From: Streptomyces sp. APSN-46.1
GTDB lineage: Bacteria > Actinomycetota > Actinomycetes > Streptomycetales > Streptomycetaceae
Length of the DNA stretch: 64,000 nt
NCBI RefSeq assembly: GCF_022815725.1
Contig: NZ_JALGRF010000011.1
Coordinates: forward strand, 149,169-213,168
Reading direction: 5' to 3'
Part shown: in pieces, positions 1-8,773 of the stretch
Layout of the letters: each line of letters begins with the position of its first letter
How positions within the stretch are numbered: position 1 is the first letter of the stretch
Made by a program: the position numbers and the translations under genes
Notes under the pieces: generated by a model
The model's input: the letters and a program-made list of their open reading frames with translations, nothing else
What the model was told of the DNA's origin: nothing
The model's database searches: none

Positions 1-1
1 C

Positions 2-607
2 TCGGCGTTCTACAAGATCGTCTACTTCTTCCCGCAGGTCCTCTCCCTGGCCATCCTGGCGGTCCTGTTCAGCGCCGTGTACCGCAGCGACGAGGGCGGG
101 CTCCTCAACGGAATCCTCACCCGGATGGGCCTGGTCGATCCGCGGGCGCCCATCGAATGGCTCAACGAGCCCTCGCTCGTGCTCTGGTGCCTGCTGCTGG
201 TGGTCGTCTGGCACGGGGTCGGCTTCTACCTCGTCCTGTTCTCCGCGGCCATGCAGTCCGTCCCGAAGGACATCTACGAGGCGGCCCTGCTCGACGGCGC
301 GGGACGCGCCCAGACCTTCTTCAAGGTCACCCTGCCGCTCCTGTGGGACTCTGTGCAGACCTCCGCGGTCTACCTGGGCATCGCCGCGATGGACATGTTC
401 GTCCTGGTCTCGACGATGACCTCGGGCCAGTTCGGCGGCGGCCCCGACCACCACAGCGAGGTCATGGCGACGGTGCTGATGCGCAACTTCCTGACCTTCG
501 GCAAGAGCGGGTACGCCTGCGCCATGGGCGTCGTGATGCTCGTCCTGACCATGATCCTCTCTGTTGTCACGCTGCGCGCCACCCGCCGCGAGCGCATCGA
601 GTTCTGA
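2..607 (+). CDS. ngcF: Sugar ABC transporter permease, MalF type (5' truncated; NgcF-like)
   Basis: This is the C-terminal two thirds of an integral-membrane permease of a CUT1 sugar importer; the frame is open from the window edge, so the start lies outside. Hydrophobic helices alternate with the cytoplasmic EAA loop, visible as EAALLDGAG followed by a hydrophobic stretch, which docks onto the shared ATPase. A second permease follows 13 bp downstream, giving the usual heterodimeric MalF/MalG arrangement. The substrate cannot be read from the sequence. The name NgcF (N-acetylglucosamine/chitobiose uptake) rests on the neighbouring ROK regulator and xylFGH, an order I recall for the ngcEFG locus of S. 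coelicolor. No ATPase gene is nearby, which fits transporters that use the shared MsiK ATPase. Confidence 0.88.
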   Translation, partial: SAFYKIVYFFPQVLSLAILAVLFSAVYRSDEGGLLNGILTRMGLVDPRAPIEWLNEPSLVLWCLLLVVVWHGVGFYLVLFSAAMQSVPKDIYEAALLDGAGRAQTFFKVTLPLLWDSVQTSAVYLGIAAMDMFVLVSTMTSGQFGGGPDHHSEVMATVLMRNFLTFGKSGYACAMGVVMLVLTMILSVVTLRATRRERIEF

Positions 608-620
608 GCCGGAGACCACC

Positions 621-1547
621 ATGACCACAGTCATCAAGGCACCGGGCGAGGCGGCGGCCGAGCGGTCGGGCGGGGGCGGCGGGCCGGCGCGGCGCGCGAG
701 GAGCGGCTCGGACGGCACGGTCCTCAACGTCTTCTCCCACGGCTTCCTCGCCGTGTGGGCCCTGCTGATCGTCCTGCCCCTGATCTGGCTGGCGCTCGGC
801 TCCTTCAAGACCGACGCGCAGATCGGCGGCTCGGCGCTCAGCTGGCCCTCCCACTGGAGCCTCGACGCCTTCGGCCGCGCCTGGGACAAGGGCATCGGCG
901 ACTACTTCGCCCACACGCTGATCGTGATGGCGTTCTCGGTACCGCTGACCATGCTCCTCGGGTCGATGGCGGCCTACGTCCTGGCCCGCTATCCCTTCCC
1001 GGGCAACCGGTTCGTCTACTTCTTCTTCGTCAGCGGCGCGATGTTCCCCGTGTTCCTCGCACTGGTGCCGCTGTTCTTCATGGTCAAGCGGTTCGACATG
1101 CTGAACACGTACCACGGCCTGGTCCTGGTGTACGTGGCCTACTCGATGCCGTTCACCGTCTTCTTCATGCATTCCTTCTTCCGGACGCTGCCGACGGCGG
1201 TCCACGAGGCGGCGGTCATCGACGGGGCCTCCGACACCCGGATCTTCTTCCAGGTGATGGTGCCGATGGCCAAGCCCGGTCTGATCAGCGTCGGGATCTT
1301 CAACATCCTGGGCCAGTGGAACCAGTACATCCTGCCGTCGGTGCTGATGCAGCCGCAGGACGGCTCCGATCCGGAGCGTTACCTGCTCACCCAGGGCCTG
1401 ATCCAGCTTCAGCAGCAGCAGGGATACGCGACCGACCTGCCGGTGCTCTTCGCCGGCGTCACCATCGCCATGATCCCGATGCTGGTGGTCTACCTGTCCT
1501 TCCAGCGCCAGATCCAGGCCGGCCTGACCTCCGCCACCCTCAAGTAA
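621..1547 (+). CDS. ngcG: Sugar ABC transporter permease, MalG type (NgcG-like)
   Basis: A 308-residue permease partner of the preceding gene. I chose the ATG at 621 because GGAG at 611-614 sits before it; an earlier in-frame ATG at 564 would overlap the upstream gene and adds a non-conserved leader. The N-terminal 35 residues are polar and Gly/Arg-rich, followed by about six membrane helices. The EAA loop reads EAAVIDGAS near residue 200. MalG-type subunits usually carry the conserved C-terminal end and pair with MalF-type subunits. A strong hairpin follows the stop, so the importer operon probably ends here. Substrate assignment to N-acetylglucosamine/chitobiose is by synteny only. Confidence 0.88.
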   Translation: MTTVIKAPGEAAAERSGGGGGPARRARSGSDGTVLNVFSHGFLAVWALLIVLPLIWLALGSFKTDAQIGGSALSWPSHWSLDAFGRAWDKGIGDYFAHTLIVMAFSVPLTMLLGSMAAYVLARYPFPGNRFVYFFFVSGAMFPVFLALVPLFFMVKRFDMLNTYHGLVLVYVAYSMPFTVFFMHSFFRTLPTAVHEAAVIDGASDTRIFFQVMVPMAKPGLISVGIFNILGQWNQYILPSVLMQPQDGSDPERYLLTQGLIQLQQQQGYATDLPVLFAGVTIAMIPMLVVYLSFQRQIQAGLTSATLK

Positions 1548-1561
1548 CGGAGTCGGGCCTT

Positions 1562-1594
1562 CCTGTGCCTCAATGGAATAGGCACAGGCCTTTT
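1562..1594 (+). terminator. Intrinsic terminator after ngcG
   Basis: A perfect 9-bp stem (CCTGTGCCT pairing with AGGCACAGG), a 9-nt loop, and a following CCTTTT run. It lies 15 bp after the permease stop and separates the importer from the ROK gene. Confidence 0.8.
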
Positions 1595-1640
1595 CTGCGC
1601 CTTTCGACCGATAGGGGCAGATTCGCGCTGCGTGAGCCTC

Positions 1641-1670
1641 TTGACGTGTGGAGGCCCAAAGGCTCGACTT
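1641..1670 (+). promoter_or_regulatory. Candidate promoter of the ROK regulator gene
   Basis: TTGACG at 1641-1646 is a good -35 element, and TCGACT at 1664-1669 gives a 17-bp spacer but a weak -10 match. It lies about 105 bp before the GTG start. Only the -35 element is convincing. Confidence 0.3.
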
Positions 1671-1776
1671 AAGGTTCACAAGTTGGAGAGACGCCGGAGT
1701 CTCGGAGCACCTGGCCGCGACGACCCGGCCGGGGGGCGACGGCTGGCCGTCGCTTATGGGCAGGAGTGGATGAGTC

Positions 1777-2991
1777 GTGCAGACTCCCGGATCGCAGTCC
1801 TCGCTGCATCGTGCGAATCTCGAAAGGGTCGTGCGGGCCGTGCGCCTCGCCGGGTCGCTGACCCAGGCGGAGATCGCCCGCGCCACCGGACTGTCGGCGG
1901 CCACGGTCTCCAACATCGTCCGCGAGCTCAAGGAAGCCGGGACCGTCGAGGTCACCGACACCTCGGCCGGCGGCCGCCGGGCGCGCAGCGTCTCGCTCAG
2001 CGGGGACGCGGGCATCGTGATCGGCGTGGACTTCGGCCACACCCATCTGCGGGTGGCGGTCGGAAACCTCGCCCACCAGGTCCTGGCCGAGGAGGCCGAG
2101 CCGCTGGACGTGGACGCGTCCTGGACGGAGGGCTTCGATCGGGCGGAAGCGTTGGTCGGACGGCTGATCGAGGGCATAGGGGTGGGCCGGGAGAAGGTCA
2201 TCGGCGTCGGTCTCGGCGTCCCCGGCCCGATCGACGTCGAGTCCGGAACGCTGGGCTCGACCGCGATCCTGCCGGGCTGGGCCGGGATCAACCCCCGCCA
2301 GGAGCTCTCGCGGCGCCTCGGCGTGCCCGTCTACGTGGACAACGACGCCAACCTCGGGGCCCTCGGTGAACTCGTCTGGGGGAGCGGCCGGGGAGTAAAG
2401 GACCTCGCGTACATCAAGGTGGCCAGCGGTGTCGGCGCCGGACTGGTGATCAACGGTCAGATCTACCGGGGGCCCGGCGGCACCGCCGGCGAGATCGGGC
2501 ACATCACGCTGGACGAATCGGGCCCGGTCTGCCGCTGCGGCAACCGCGGCTGCCTGGAGACCTTCGCCGCCGCGCGCTACGTCCTGCCGCTCCTCCAGGG
2601 CAGCCACGGGCCGGAGTTGACGATGGAGCGGGTGGTCGAGCTGGCCCGTGACGGAGACCCCGGCTGCCGCCGGGTCATCGCCGACGTGGGCCGCCATGTC
2701 GGCAGCGGCGTGGCCAGCCTCTGCAACCTCCTGAACCCGAGCCGGGTGGTGCTGGGCGGCTCCCTCGCGGAGGCGGGTGAACTGGTCCTGGCCCCCATCC
2801 GTGAATCTGTGGGGAGGTACGCCATCCCGAGCGCGGCCCGCCAGTTGTCGGTGCTCACGGGGTCCCTGGGCGGGCGGGCGGAGGTGCTCGGCGCGTTGGC
2901 TCTTGTGCTCAGCGAAATGGGCGATTCAACACTTTTGACGGAAAATGGCAGTGGAGTGCGAGCGCCCGCTGTCATGTCTTCAGTTAGATAA
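1777..2991 (+). CDS. rok7B7: ROK-family transcriptional regulator (Rok7B7-like)
   Basis: A 404-residue regulator. The first 70 residues form a winged helix-turn-helix of the ROK type (LTQAEIARATGLSAATVSNI), and the rest is the sugar-kinase-like ROK fold. It has the ATP-fold motif GVDFGHTHLRVAV near residue 85 and the zinc motif CRCGNRGC beginning at Cys252. The GTG at 1777 is preceded by GGAG at 1763-1766. It lies between two sugar importers, the position of rok7B7 in S. coelicolor, where the regulator is known to affect xylose transport and carbon control. A palindrome in front of xylF (3072-3089) is a plausible binding site. Effector sugar unknown. Confidence 0.88.
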   Translation: MQTPGSQSSLHRANLERVVRAVRLAGSLTQAEIARATGLSAATVSNIVRELKEAGTVEVTDTSAGGRRARSVSLSGDAGIVIGVDFGHTHLRVAVGNLAHQVLAEEAEPLDVDASWTEGFDRAEALVGRLIEGIGVGREKVIGVGLGVPGPIDVESGTLGSTAILPGWAGINPRQELSRRLGVPVYVDNDANLGALGELVWGSGRGVKDLAYIKVASGVGAGLVINGQIYRGPGGTAGEIGHITLDESGPVCRCGNRGCLETFAAARYVLPLLQGSHGPELTMERVVELARDGDPGCRRVIADVGRHVGSGVASLCNLLNPSRVVLGGSLAEAGELVLAPIRESVGRYAIPSAARQLSVLTGSLGGRAEVLGALALVLSEMGDSTLLTENGSGVRAPAVMSSVR

Positions 2992-3029
2992 CGGATGGCA
3001 CCGTTGTCATCTCGTTAAGGATTCACTCC

Positions 3030-3101
3030 TTGACGGCAAACTTGCGGCCGGGGTTGACTCACATCCACCTCGGCCGCAACGTTGCGGCCTCGTCAGGGAG
3101 G
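3030..3101 (+). promoter_or_regulatory. xylF leader with perfect palindrome (candidate operator)
   Basis: GGCCGCAAC/GTTGCGGCC at 3072-3089 is an 18-bp perfect palindrome ending just before the ribosome binding site (GGGAGG, 3096-3101). A near-copy of one half, CTTGCGGCC, lies at 3041-3049. TTGACG (3030) and TTGACT (3054) are -35-like; with TTGACT the -10 region would fall inside the palindrome, a typical repressor geometry. The ROK protein encoded immediately upstream is the obvious candidate ligand, but that is inference. Confidence 0.55.
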
Positions 3102-3109
3102 TTCAAGTA

Positions 3110-4222
3110 ATGAACACGCGTATGCGTAGAGCCGCCGTAGCCGTCGCCGCCGGCGCCATGGCCGTTTCCCTCGCCGCTTGTGGCAGCGCCAAGGAGTCCG
3201 GCACGGGTTCCAAGGAGACCGGCGCCGCCAAGGGTGAAGCGATCAAGGTCGGTCTACTCCTGCCGGAGAACCAGACCGCGCGCTACGAGAAGTTCGACAA
3301 GCCGCTGATCGAGAAGAAGGTCGCCGACCTCACCGGTGGCAAGGGCGAGGTGGTCTACGCCAACGCCAAGCAGGACGCGACCACCCAGAACTCGCAGGTC
3401 GACACGATGATCACCAACAAGGTGGACGTCCTGATCATCGACGCGGTGGACTCCAAGGCCATCGCGGGCTCGGTGAAGAAGGCCAAGGACGCCGGCATCC
3501 CGGTCGTCGCCTACGACCGTCTGGCCGAGGGCCCGATCGACGCGTACACCTCCTTCGACAACGAAGAGGTCGGCAAGGTCCAGGGCAAGGCGCTCCTGGA
3601 CGCGCTGGGCGACAAGGCCAAGGACGGCCAGATCGTCATGATGAACGGTTCGGTCACCGACCCGAACGCCAAGCTCTTCAAGTCCGGTGCGCACTCCGTC
3701 CTCGACGGCAAGGTGAACATCGGCAAGGAGTACGACACCGTCGAGTGGAAGCCGGAGAACGCCAACACCAACATGGCGGGCGCCCTCTCCGCCCTCGGCA
3801 AGGACAAGATCATCGGCGTCTACTCCGCCAATGACGGCATGGCCGGCGGCATCATCACCGCCCTCAAGGCGGCCGGCCTGTCCCCCCTGCCGCCGGTCAC
3901 CGGGCAGGACGCCGAACTCGCCGGTGTGCAGCGCATCGTCGCCGGTGAGCAGTTCATGAGCGTCTACAAGCCGTACGCACCCGAGGCCGCGGCCGCCGCC
4001 GAGATGGCCGTCGCCCTCGCCAAGGGCGAGAAGATCGACGACATCATCAACAACAAGATCGACAGCCCGACCACCAAGGGCGTCCCGTCCGTGCTGATCC
4101 CGGTCGTCTCGCTCACCAAGGCCAACATCAAGGACACCGTCGTCAAGGACGGCGTCTACAAGGTCGAGGAGATCTGCACCGAGAAGTACGCGGCCGCCTG
4201 CGCCGCCATCGGTCTGAAGTAA
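3110..4222 (+). CDS. xylF: Xylose-type sugar ABC transporter substrate-binding lipoprotein
   Basis: A 370-residue extracellular solute-binding lipoprotein of the ribose/xylose (Peripla_BP_4) class. The signal peptide is MNTRMRR, then a hydrophobic core and the lipobox LAAC, giving lipidated Cys24. Two Rossmann-like lobes follow, with typical motifs such as VDVLIIDAVDSKAI and YSANDGMAGG. The ATG at 3110 follows a clear GGGAGG; an earlier in-frame start would put a long non-signal leader in front. It heads the xylFGH operon. The ATPase has only one nucleotide-binding domain, and the permease is of the BPD_transp_2 type, as in xylose importers of streptomycetes. Xylose is inferred from family and context; glucose or ribose are alternatives. 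Confidence 0.87.
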   Translation: MNTRMRRAAVAVAAGAMAVSLAACGSAKESGTGSKETGAAKGEAIKVGLLLPENQTARYEKFDKPLIEKKVADLTGGKGEVVYANAKQDATTQNSQVDTMITNKVDVLIIDAVDSKAIAGSVKKAKDAGIPVVAYDRLAEGPIDAYTSFDNEEVGKVQGKALLDALGDKAKDGQIVMMNGSVTDPNAKLFKSGAHSVLDGKVNIGKEYDTVEWKPENANTNMAGALSALGKDKIIGVYSANDGMAGGIITALKAAGLSPLPPVTGQDAELAGVQRIVAGEQFMSVYKPYAPEAAAAAEMAVALAKGEKIDDIINNKIDSPTTKGVPSVLIPVVSLTKANIKDTVVKDGVYKVEEICTEKYAAACAAIGLK

Positions 4223-4266
4223 GACCCCCGGAAACCGGCCTCCCTCCCCGCGAGGAGCCCCCGCGC

Positions 4267-4318
4267 CTGTCCGGCGCCCCGCCACCTCTTTCCCCGCCAC
4301 CGGCGGGGCGCCGGACAG
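4267..4318 (+). other. Intercistronic stem-loop between xylF and xylG
   Basis: A perfect 17-bp stem (4267-4283 with 4302-4318) and an 18-nt loop, 44 bp after the xylF stop, without a U-tract. Such hairpins commonly protect the binding-protein message from 3' decay or partly terminate transcription, so the binding protein exceeds the membrane components. It is in the 193-bp gap before xylG. Confidence 0.65.
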
Positions 4319-4415
4319 AAACGCTTCCTCCATACCGCCAAGTCCCCCCATTCGCCCCGCTCCTGCTCTTTTGCACGACATCCCCGCCGGTCAGGCGGCG
4401 AAGGAGATGGTTCAT

Positions 4416-5195
4416 GTGTCCGCTGCGCCCGTGCTGGCGTTGCGAGGGGTCTCGAAGCGGTTCGGCGCCGTTCAGGCCCTGACCGACGTAGAACTCGAGA
4501 TCCACTCCGGTGAGGTGGTCGCCCTGGTCGGCGACAACGGCGCCGGCAAGTCCACGCTGGTCAAGACGATCGCCGGCGTGCACCCCATCGATGACGGCGT
4601 CATCGAGTGGGAGGGCCGCCCGGTCTCGATCACCAAGCCCCACGACGCCCAGAACCTGGGCATCGCGACGGTCTACCAGGACCTCGCGCTGTGCGACAAC
4701 ATCGACGTCGTCGGCAACCTCTTCCTCGGCCGCGAACTCAAGCGCCGCGGTGTCCTCGACGAGGTGGAGATGGAGCGCCGCGCCCGCGAGCTCCTGACCA
4801 CCCTGTCCATCCGGATCCCCAGCGTCCGGATCCCCATCGCCTCGCTCTCCGGCGGCCAGCGCCAGACCGTGGCGATCGCCCGCTCGATGCTCGGCGAGCC
4901 CCAGCTCGTCATCCTCGACGAGCCCACCGCCGCCCTCGGCGTCGAGCAGACCGCACAGGTGCTCGACCTCGTGGAGCGGCTGCGCGAGCGCGGCCACGCC
5001 GTCATCCTCATCAGCCACAACATGGCCGATGTGAAGGCAGTCGCCGACAAGGTGGCGGTCCTGCGGCTGGGCCGCAACAACGGCGTCTTCAACGTCGCCG
5101 ACACCTCGCAGGAAGAGATCATCTCCGCCATCACCGGTGCCACGGACAACGCCGTGACCCGCCGGGCGGCCCGCACCGGGGAGGCCCGCAAGTGA
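4416..5195 (+). CDS. xylG: Xylose-type ABC transporter ATP-binding protein
   Basis: A 259-residue single-domain ATPase that powers the XylF/XylH importer at the cytoplasmic face. It shows Walker A GDNGAGKST, signature LSGGQRQ, Walker B VILDEPTAAL and the H-loop ISHNM, all canonical. I chose GTG 4416 because AAGGAG at 4401-4406 is then 9 nt upstream; the ATG at 4407 abuts the same AAGGAG, and a TTG at 4371 has no ribosome site. E. coli XylG/RbsA ATPases are tandem duplicates of about 500 residues, whereas this one is half-size and must act as a homodimer. The gene overlaps xylH by GTGA. Confidence 0.92.
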   Translation: MSAAPVLALRGVSKRFGAVQALTDVELEIHSGEVVALVGDNGAGKSTLVKTIAGVHPIDDGVIEWEGRPVSITKPHDAQNLGIATVYQDLALCDNIDVVGNLFLGRELKRRGVLDEVEMERRARELLTTLSIRIPSVRIPIASLSGGQRQTVAIARSMLGEPQLVILDEPTAALGVEQTAQVLDLVERLRERGHAVILISHNMADVKAVADKVAVLRLGRNNGVFNVADTSQEEIISAITGATDNAVTRRAARTGEARK

Positions 5196-6484
5196 GCACC
5201 GAACACCACACCCACGCGGAAGAAGTGGCTCAGCTCGCCAATCCGGCCGCCCCGGCGGACGCCATCCCGGCCGTGGACCCGCGCCTGCTCGTCCGCGAGC
5301 AGGGCCTCTCCGGCTACCTGAGCGAGTTCGGCCGCAAGATGAAGGCGGGTGACCTGGGCTCCATCCCGGTCGTCGTCGGCCTGATCATCATCTGGGGCAT
5401 CTTCCAAGGGCTGAACGAGAACTTCCTCTCCCCGGAGAACCTGACCAACATCGCGATCACGATGGTCGCCACCGGCATGATCGCCGTCGGCATCATCTTC
5501 GTGCTGCTGCTCGGCGAGATCGACCTCTCCGTCGGCTCGGTCAGCGGTGTCTCCGGCGCGGTCTTCGCCGTCCTCGCCGTCACCCACGGCGTGAACGAGT
5601 GGCTGGCCATCCTCGCCGCCATCGCCGGCGGCGCGCTGATCGGCGCGATCCACGGCTTCTTCTTCGCCCGGATCGGCGCACCGGCCTTCGCCGTCACCCT
5701 GTCGGGCCTGCTGTTCTGGTCCGGCGCGATGCTGCAGATCCTCGGCAGCAACGGCACGATCAACATCGACTCCGACGGTGTGGTCGGCCAGCTCACCACG
5801 TACTACTTCACGGACGTGGCCGCGGCCTACGGTCTCGCGGCGGTCGCGGTGGCGGTGTACTTCTTCGCCACCTTCTCCGACAACAACCGCCGCCAGGCCG
5901 CGGGCGTCCCGTCCCGGCCGCTCGGCGAGATCCTGCTGCGCACCGGCCTGCTCGCGGTGTTCACCTTCGGCCCCGCCGCGGTGTTCAACCAGTACAAGGG
6001 CCTGCCGCTCGCGGTGGTGCTGTTCGTGGTCGTCCTGGTCGGCACGGACTTCGTCCTGCGCCGCACCTCCTTCGGCCGCAACATCTTCGCGCTCGGCGGC
6101 AGCGTCGAGGCGTCCCGCCGCGCGGGCATCAACGTCACCGGGATCCGGATCGCGGTCTTCTCGATCTCGGGCACCTTCGCCGCCGTCGGCGGGCTCTTCT
6201 GGGCCTCCAAGATCGCGGCGGCCAACCAGAGCGCCGGTGCCGGCGACCTGCTGATGAACGTGATCGCGGCCGCCGTGATCGGCGGCACCAGCCTCTTCGG
6301 CGGCCGGGGCCGCACCTGGAACGCCCTCCTCGGCGTCATGGTGATCATCTCGATCCAGTACGGTCTGGCCTTGGAGGGAATCGCGACGCCGATCCAGTAC
6401 ATGATCACCGGCGCGGTGCTGCTCGCCACCGTCGTGATCGACTCGGTCACGCGCAAGACCCAGAAGACGGCCGGACGCGCCTGA
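5192..6484 (+). CDS. xylH: Xylose-type ABC transporter permease
   Basis: A 430-residue BPD_transp_2 family permease with roughly ten membrane helices after a polar N-terminal arm of about 55 residues. The family hallmark GEIDLSVGS is present, as is the C-terminal region GGTSLFGGRG. The GTG start at 5192 overlaps the xylG stop (GTGA), indicating translational coupling. One permease serves as a homodimer with two copies of XylG. A hairpin at 6516-6548 ends the operon. No xylose isomerase or xylulokinase gene lies in this window, so catabolic genes must be elsewhere. Confidence 0.92.
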   Translation: MSTEHHTHAEEVAQLANPAAPADAIPAVDPRLLVREQGLSGYLSEFGRKMKAGDLGSIPVVVGLIIIWGIFQGLNENFLSPENLTNIAITMVATGMIAVGIIFVLLLGEIDLSVGSVSGVSGAVFAVLAVTHGVNEWLAILAAIAGGALIGAIHGFFFARIGAPAFAVTLSGLLFWSGAMLQILGSNGTINIDSDGVVGQLTTYYFTDVAAAYGLAAVAVAVYFFATFSDNNRRQAAGVPSRPLGEILLRTGLLAVFTFGPAAVFNQYKGLPLAVVLFVVVLVGTDFVLRRTSFGRNIFALGGSVEASRRAGINVTGIRIAVFSISGTFAAVGGLFWASKIAAANQSAGAGDLLMNVIAAAVIGGTSLFGGRGRTWNALLGVMVIISIQYGLALEGIATPIQYMITGAVLLATVVIDSVTRKTQKTAGRA

Positions 6485-6515
6485 TCGGCGCCCCGGCACG
6501 GTAAGACCGGTCACA

Positions 6516-6548
6516 GTGCCCGGTGCCACTTCGTGTGGCGCCGGGCAC
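6516..6548 (+). terminator. Terminator after xylH
   Basis: A 14-bp stem with one G-T pair (6516-6529 with 6535-6548) closing a 5-nt loop TTCGT. There is no U-tract, as is often seen in streptomycete terminators. It separates xylH from dxs. Confidence 0.7.
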
Positions 6549-6725
6549 CTGTGCGTACATCTGTGCGTACAGCTGTGCGGGTATACGCCCGTTTGTGATG
6601 TGTGACCTCGCGATGGTGTGTTCATGTATGACAAAGGTGTGACCGACCCGGTACCGCCCGATGACGGCCGCCGGGAGCGGAACATTAGACTCGTCAGATC
6701 AGCAAGCAACTGCAAGGAGGCACGG

Positions 6726-8642
6726 GTGCTGCTGCCCCGCATCAAGGGACCGCGCGATCTGGACCCGCTCAGCCAGGAGGAGCTCACTCAGCTCGCCGCC
6801 GAGATCAGGTCTTTCCTCGTCGACGCCGTCTCCAAGACCGGCGGGCACCTCGGCCCCAACCTCGGTGTGGTCGAACTGACGATCGCCCTGCACCGGGTCT
6901 TCGACTCGCCCAAGGACAAGGTCCTCTTCGACACCGGCCACCAGGCCTACGTCCACAAGCTGCTCACGGGCCGCCAGGACTTCGGCAACCTGCGCTCCAA
7001 GGGCGGCCTTTCGGGCTACCCCTCGCGCGCCGAGTCCGACCACGACGTCATCGAGAACTCCCACGCCTCCACCGTGCTGGGCTGGGCCGACGGCCTGGCC
7101 AAGGCCAACGAGGTACTGGGCCGCGAGGACCACCACGTCGCCGCCGTCATCGGAGACGGCGCGCTGACCGGCGGTATGGCCTGGGAGGCGCTGAACAACA
7201 TCGCCGCCGCCAAGGACCGCCCGCTCGTCATCGTCGTCAACGACAACGAGCGCTCGTACGGCCCCACCATCGGCGGCCTCGCGAACCACCTGGCGACCCT
7301 GCGCACCACGGACGGCTACGAGCGCTTCCTGGCCCGCGGCAAGGAGATCCTGGAGCGCACCCCGGTCGTCGGGAAGCCGCTCTTCGAGACCCTGCACGGC
7401 GCCAAGAAGGGCCTGAAGGACTTCATTGCCCCGCAGGGCATGTTCGAGGACCTGGGCCTGAAGTACATCGGGCCCATCGACGGCCACGACGTCGAGGCCC
7501 TGGAGTCCGCCCTGCAGCGCGCCAAGCGCTTCAGCGGCCCGGTCATCGTGCACTGCCTCACCCAGAAGGGCCGGGGCTACGAGCCGGCCGTCCAGGACGA
7601 GGCGGACCGCTTCCACGCGGTCGGCGTCATCCACCCGGACACCGGCCTGCCGGTCAGCACCGACGCCGCCAGCTGGACCTCCGTCTTCGCCGACGAGATG
7701 GTCAAGCTCGGCAAGGAGCGCGAGGACATCGTCGCGATCACCGCGGCCATGCTCCAGCCGGTCGGCCTGAAGAAGTTCGCGGACGCCTATCCCGACCGCA
7801 TCTTCGACGTGGGCATCGCCGAGCAGCACGGCGCCACCTCGGCGGCGGGCCTGGCCACCGGCGGCGCCCACCCGGTCTTCGCGGTGTACGCGACCTTCCT
7901 CAACCGCGCCTTCGACCAGGTCCTGATGGACGTGGCCCTGCACAAGTGCGGGGTCACCTTCGTCCTAGACCGGGCCGGTGTCACCGGCACCGACGGCGCC
8001 TCGCACAACGGCATGTGGGACATGTCGATCATGCAGGTCGTGCCCGGCCTGCGGCTGGCCGCCCCGCGGGACGCCGAGCAGCTGCGCGCCCAGCTGCGCG
8101 AGGCCGTCGAGGTCAAGGACGCGCCGACCGTCGTGCGCTACTCCAAGGGCGTCGTCGGCCCCGCCGTCCCGGCCGTCGGCAGGATCGGCGGCATGGACGT
8201 GCTGCGCACCCCGGCCCCCGAAGTCACCCGGCCGGACGTACTGCTCGTCTCGGTCGGCGCGCTCGCCCCGATGTGCCTGGAAATCGCCGACCTGCTCGAC
8301 AAACAGGGCATCTCCACCACCGTCGTGGACCCCCGATGGGTCAAGCCCGTGGACGAGGCCCTGGCCCCGCTCGCGGAAGGCCACCGGGTCGTCGTCACCG
8401 TCGAGGACAACGGCCGCACCGGCGGTGTCGGCGCCGCCGTCTCGCAGGCCCTGCGGGACGCGGGTGTGGACGTACCGCTGCGCGACTTCGGCATTCCGCA
8501 GCGCTTCCTCGACCACGCCTCCCGCAAGGAGGTCATGGCCGAGATCGGGCTGACCGCGCCGGACATCGCCCGGCAGGTCACGGGCCTGGTCGCCAAGCTG
8601 GACGGCCGCTACGACAGCGAGCCGGCCGCCGCCGTCGACTGA
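6726..8642 (+). CDS. dxs: 1-deoxy-D-xylulose-5-phosphate synthase
   Basis: A 638-residue thiamine-diphosphate enzyme that condenses pyruvate and glyceraldehyde 3-phosphate, the first step of the MEP isoprenoid pathway. The early catalytic region FDTGHQAYVHKLLTGR, the ThDP/Mg motif GDGALTGGMAWEALNN and the transketolase-like central domain GIAEQHGAT are all visible. The GTG at 6726 has AAGGAGG 5 nt upstream; a longer frame from 6618 adds a non-conserved leader. It follows xylH on the same strand but behind a terminator, so the shared word xylulose does not imply joint function. The AACATTAGACT stretch at 6681-6691 may contain a -10 element. Confidence 0.96.
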   Translation: MLLPRIKGPRDLDPLSQEELTQLAAEIRSFLVDAVSKTGGHLGPNLGVVELTIALHRVFDSPKDKVLFDTGHQAYVHKLLTGRQDFGNLRSKGGLSGYPSRAESDHDVIENSHASTVLGWADGLAKANEVLGREDHHVAAVIGDGALTGGMAWEALNNIAAAKDRPLVIVVNDNERSYGPTIGGLANHLATLRTTDGYERFLARGKEILERTPVVGKPLFETLHGAKKGLKDFIAPQGMFEDLGLKYIGPIDGHDVEALESALQRAKRFSGPVIVHCLTQKGRGYEPAVQDEADRFHAVGVIHPDTGLPVSTDAASWTSVFADEMVKLGKEREDIVAITAAMLQPVGLKKFADAYPDRIFDVGIAEQHGATSAAGLATGGAHPVFAVYATFLNRAFDQVLMDVALHKCGVTFVLDRAGVTGTDGASHNGMWDMSIMQVVPGLRLAAPRDAEQLRAQLREAVEVKDAPTVVRYSKGVVGPAVPAVGRIGGMDVLRTPAPEVTRPDVLLVSVGALAPMCLEIADLLDKQGISTTVVDPRWVKPVDEALAPLAEGHRVVVTVEDNGRTGGVGAAVSQALRDAGVDVPLRDFGIPQRFLDHASRKEVMAEIGLTAPDIARQVTGLVAKLDGRYDSEPAAAVD

Positions 8643-8732
8643 CCCCCGCCGGGTCCGCCCTGTTGCACGCCACGGGCCGGGAGATCATCCTTTAGGGGAT
8701 GGTTCACCCGGCCCGTCCGTGTGCCGGGACTA

Positions 8733-8753
8733 CCCCCTGGCTCCGCCGGGGGG
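8733..8753 (+). other. Hairpin in the leader of the amino-acid permease gene
   Basis: A 9-bp stem (8733-8741 with 8745-8753, one T-G pair) with a 3-nt loop. It lies 90 bp after dxs and 20 bp before the next start. It could terminate dxs or occlude the permease leader; the sequence does not decide. Confidence 0.35.
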
Positions 8754-8773
8754 ACCCCAGTTCGGAGGTGCCC

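Noticed and set aside
567..2291. Long minus-strand open frames opposite the permease and ROK genes, and similar long antisense frames throughout
   Set aside because: They run opposite genes with clear domains and motifs, have Arg/Gly/Asp/Pro-biased noise composition and no ribosome sites. High GC leaves few stop codons, so such shadows are expected.
6726..8642. dxs as a member of the xylose operon
   Set aside because: A terminator hairpin and 241 bp separate it from xylH, it has its own ribosome site, and deoxyxylulose phosphate is made from pyruvate and glyceraldehyde phosphate, not xylose.
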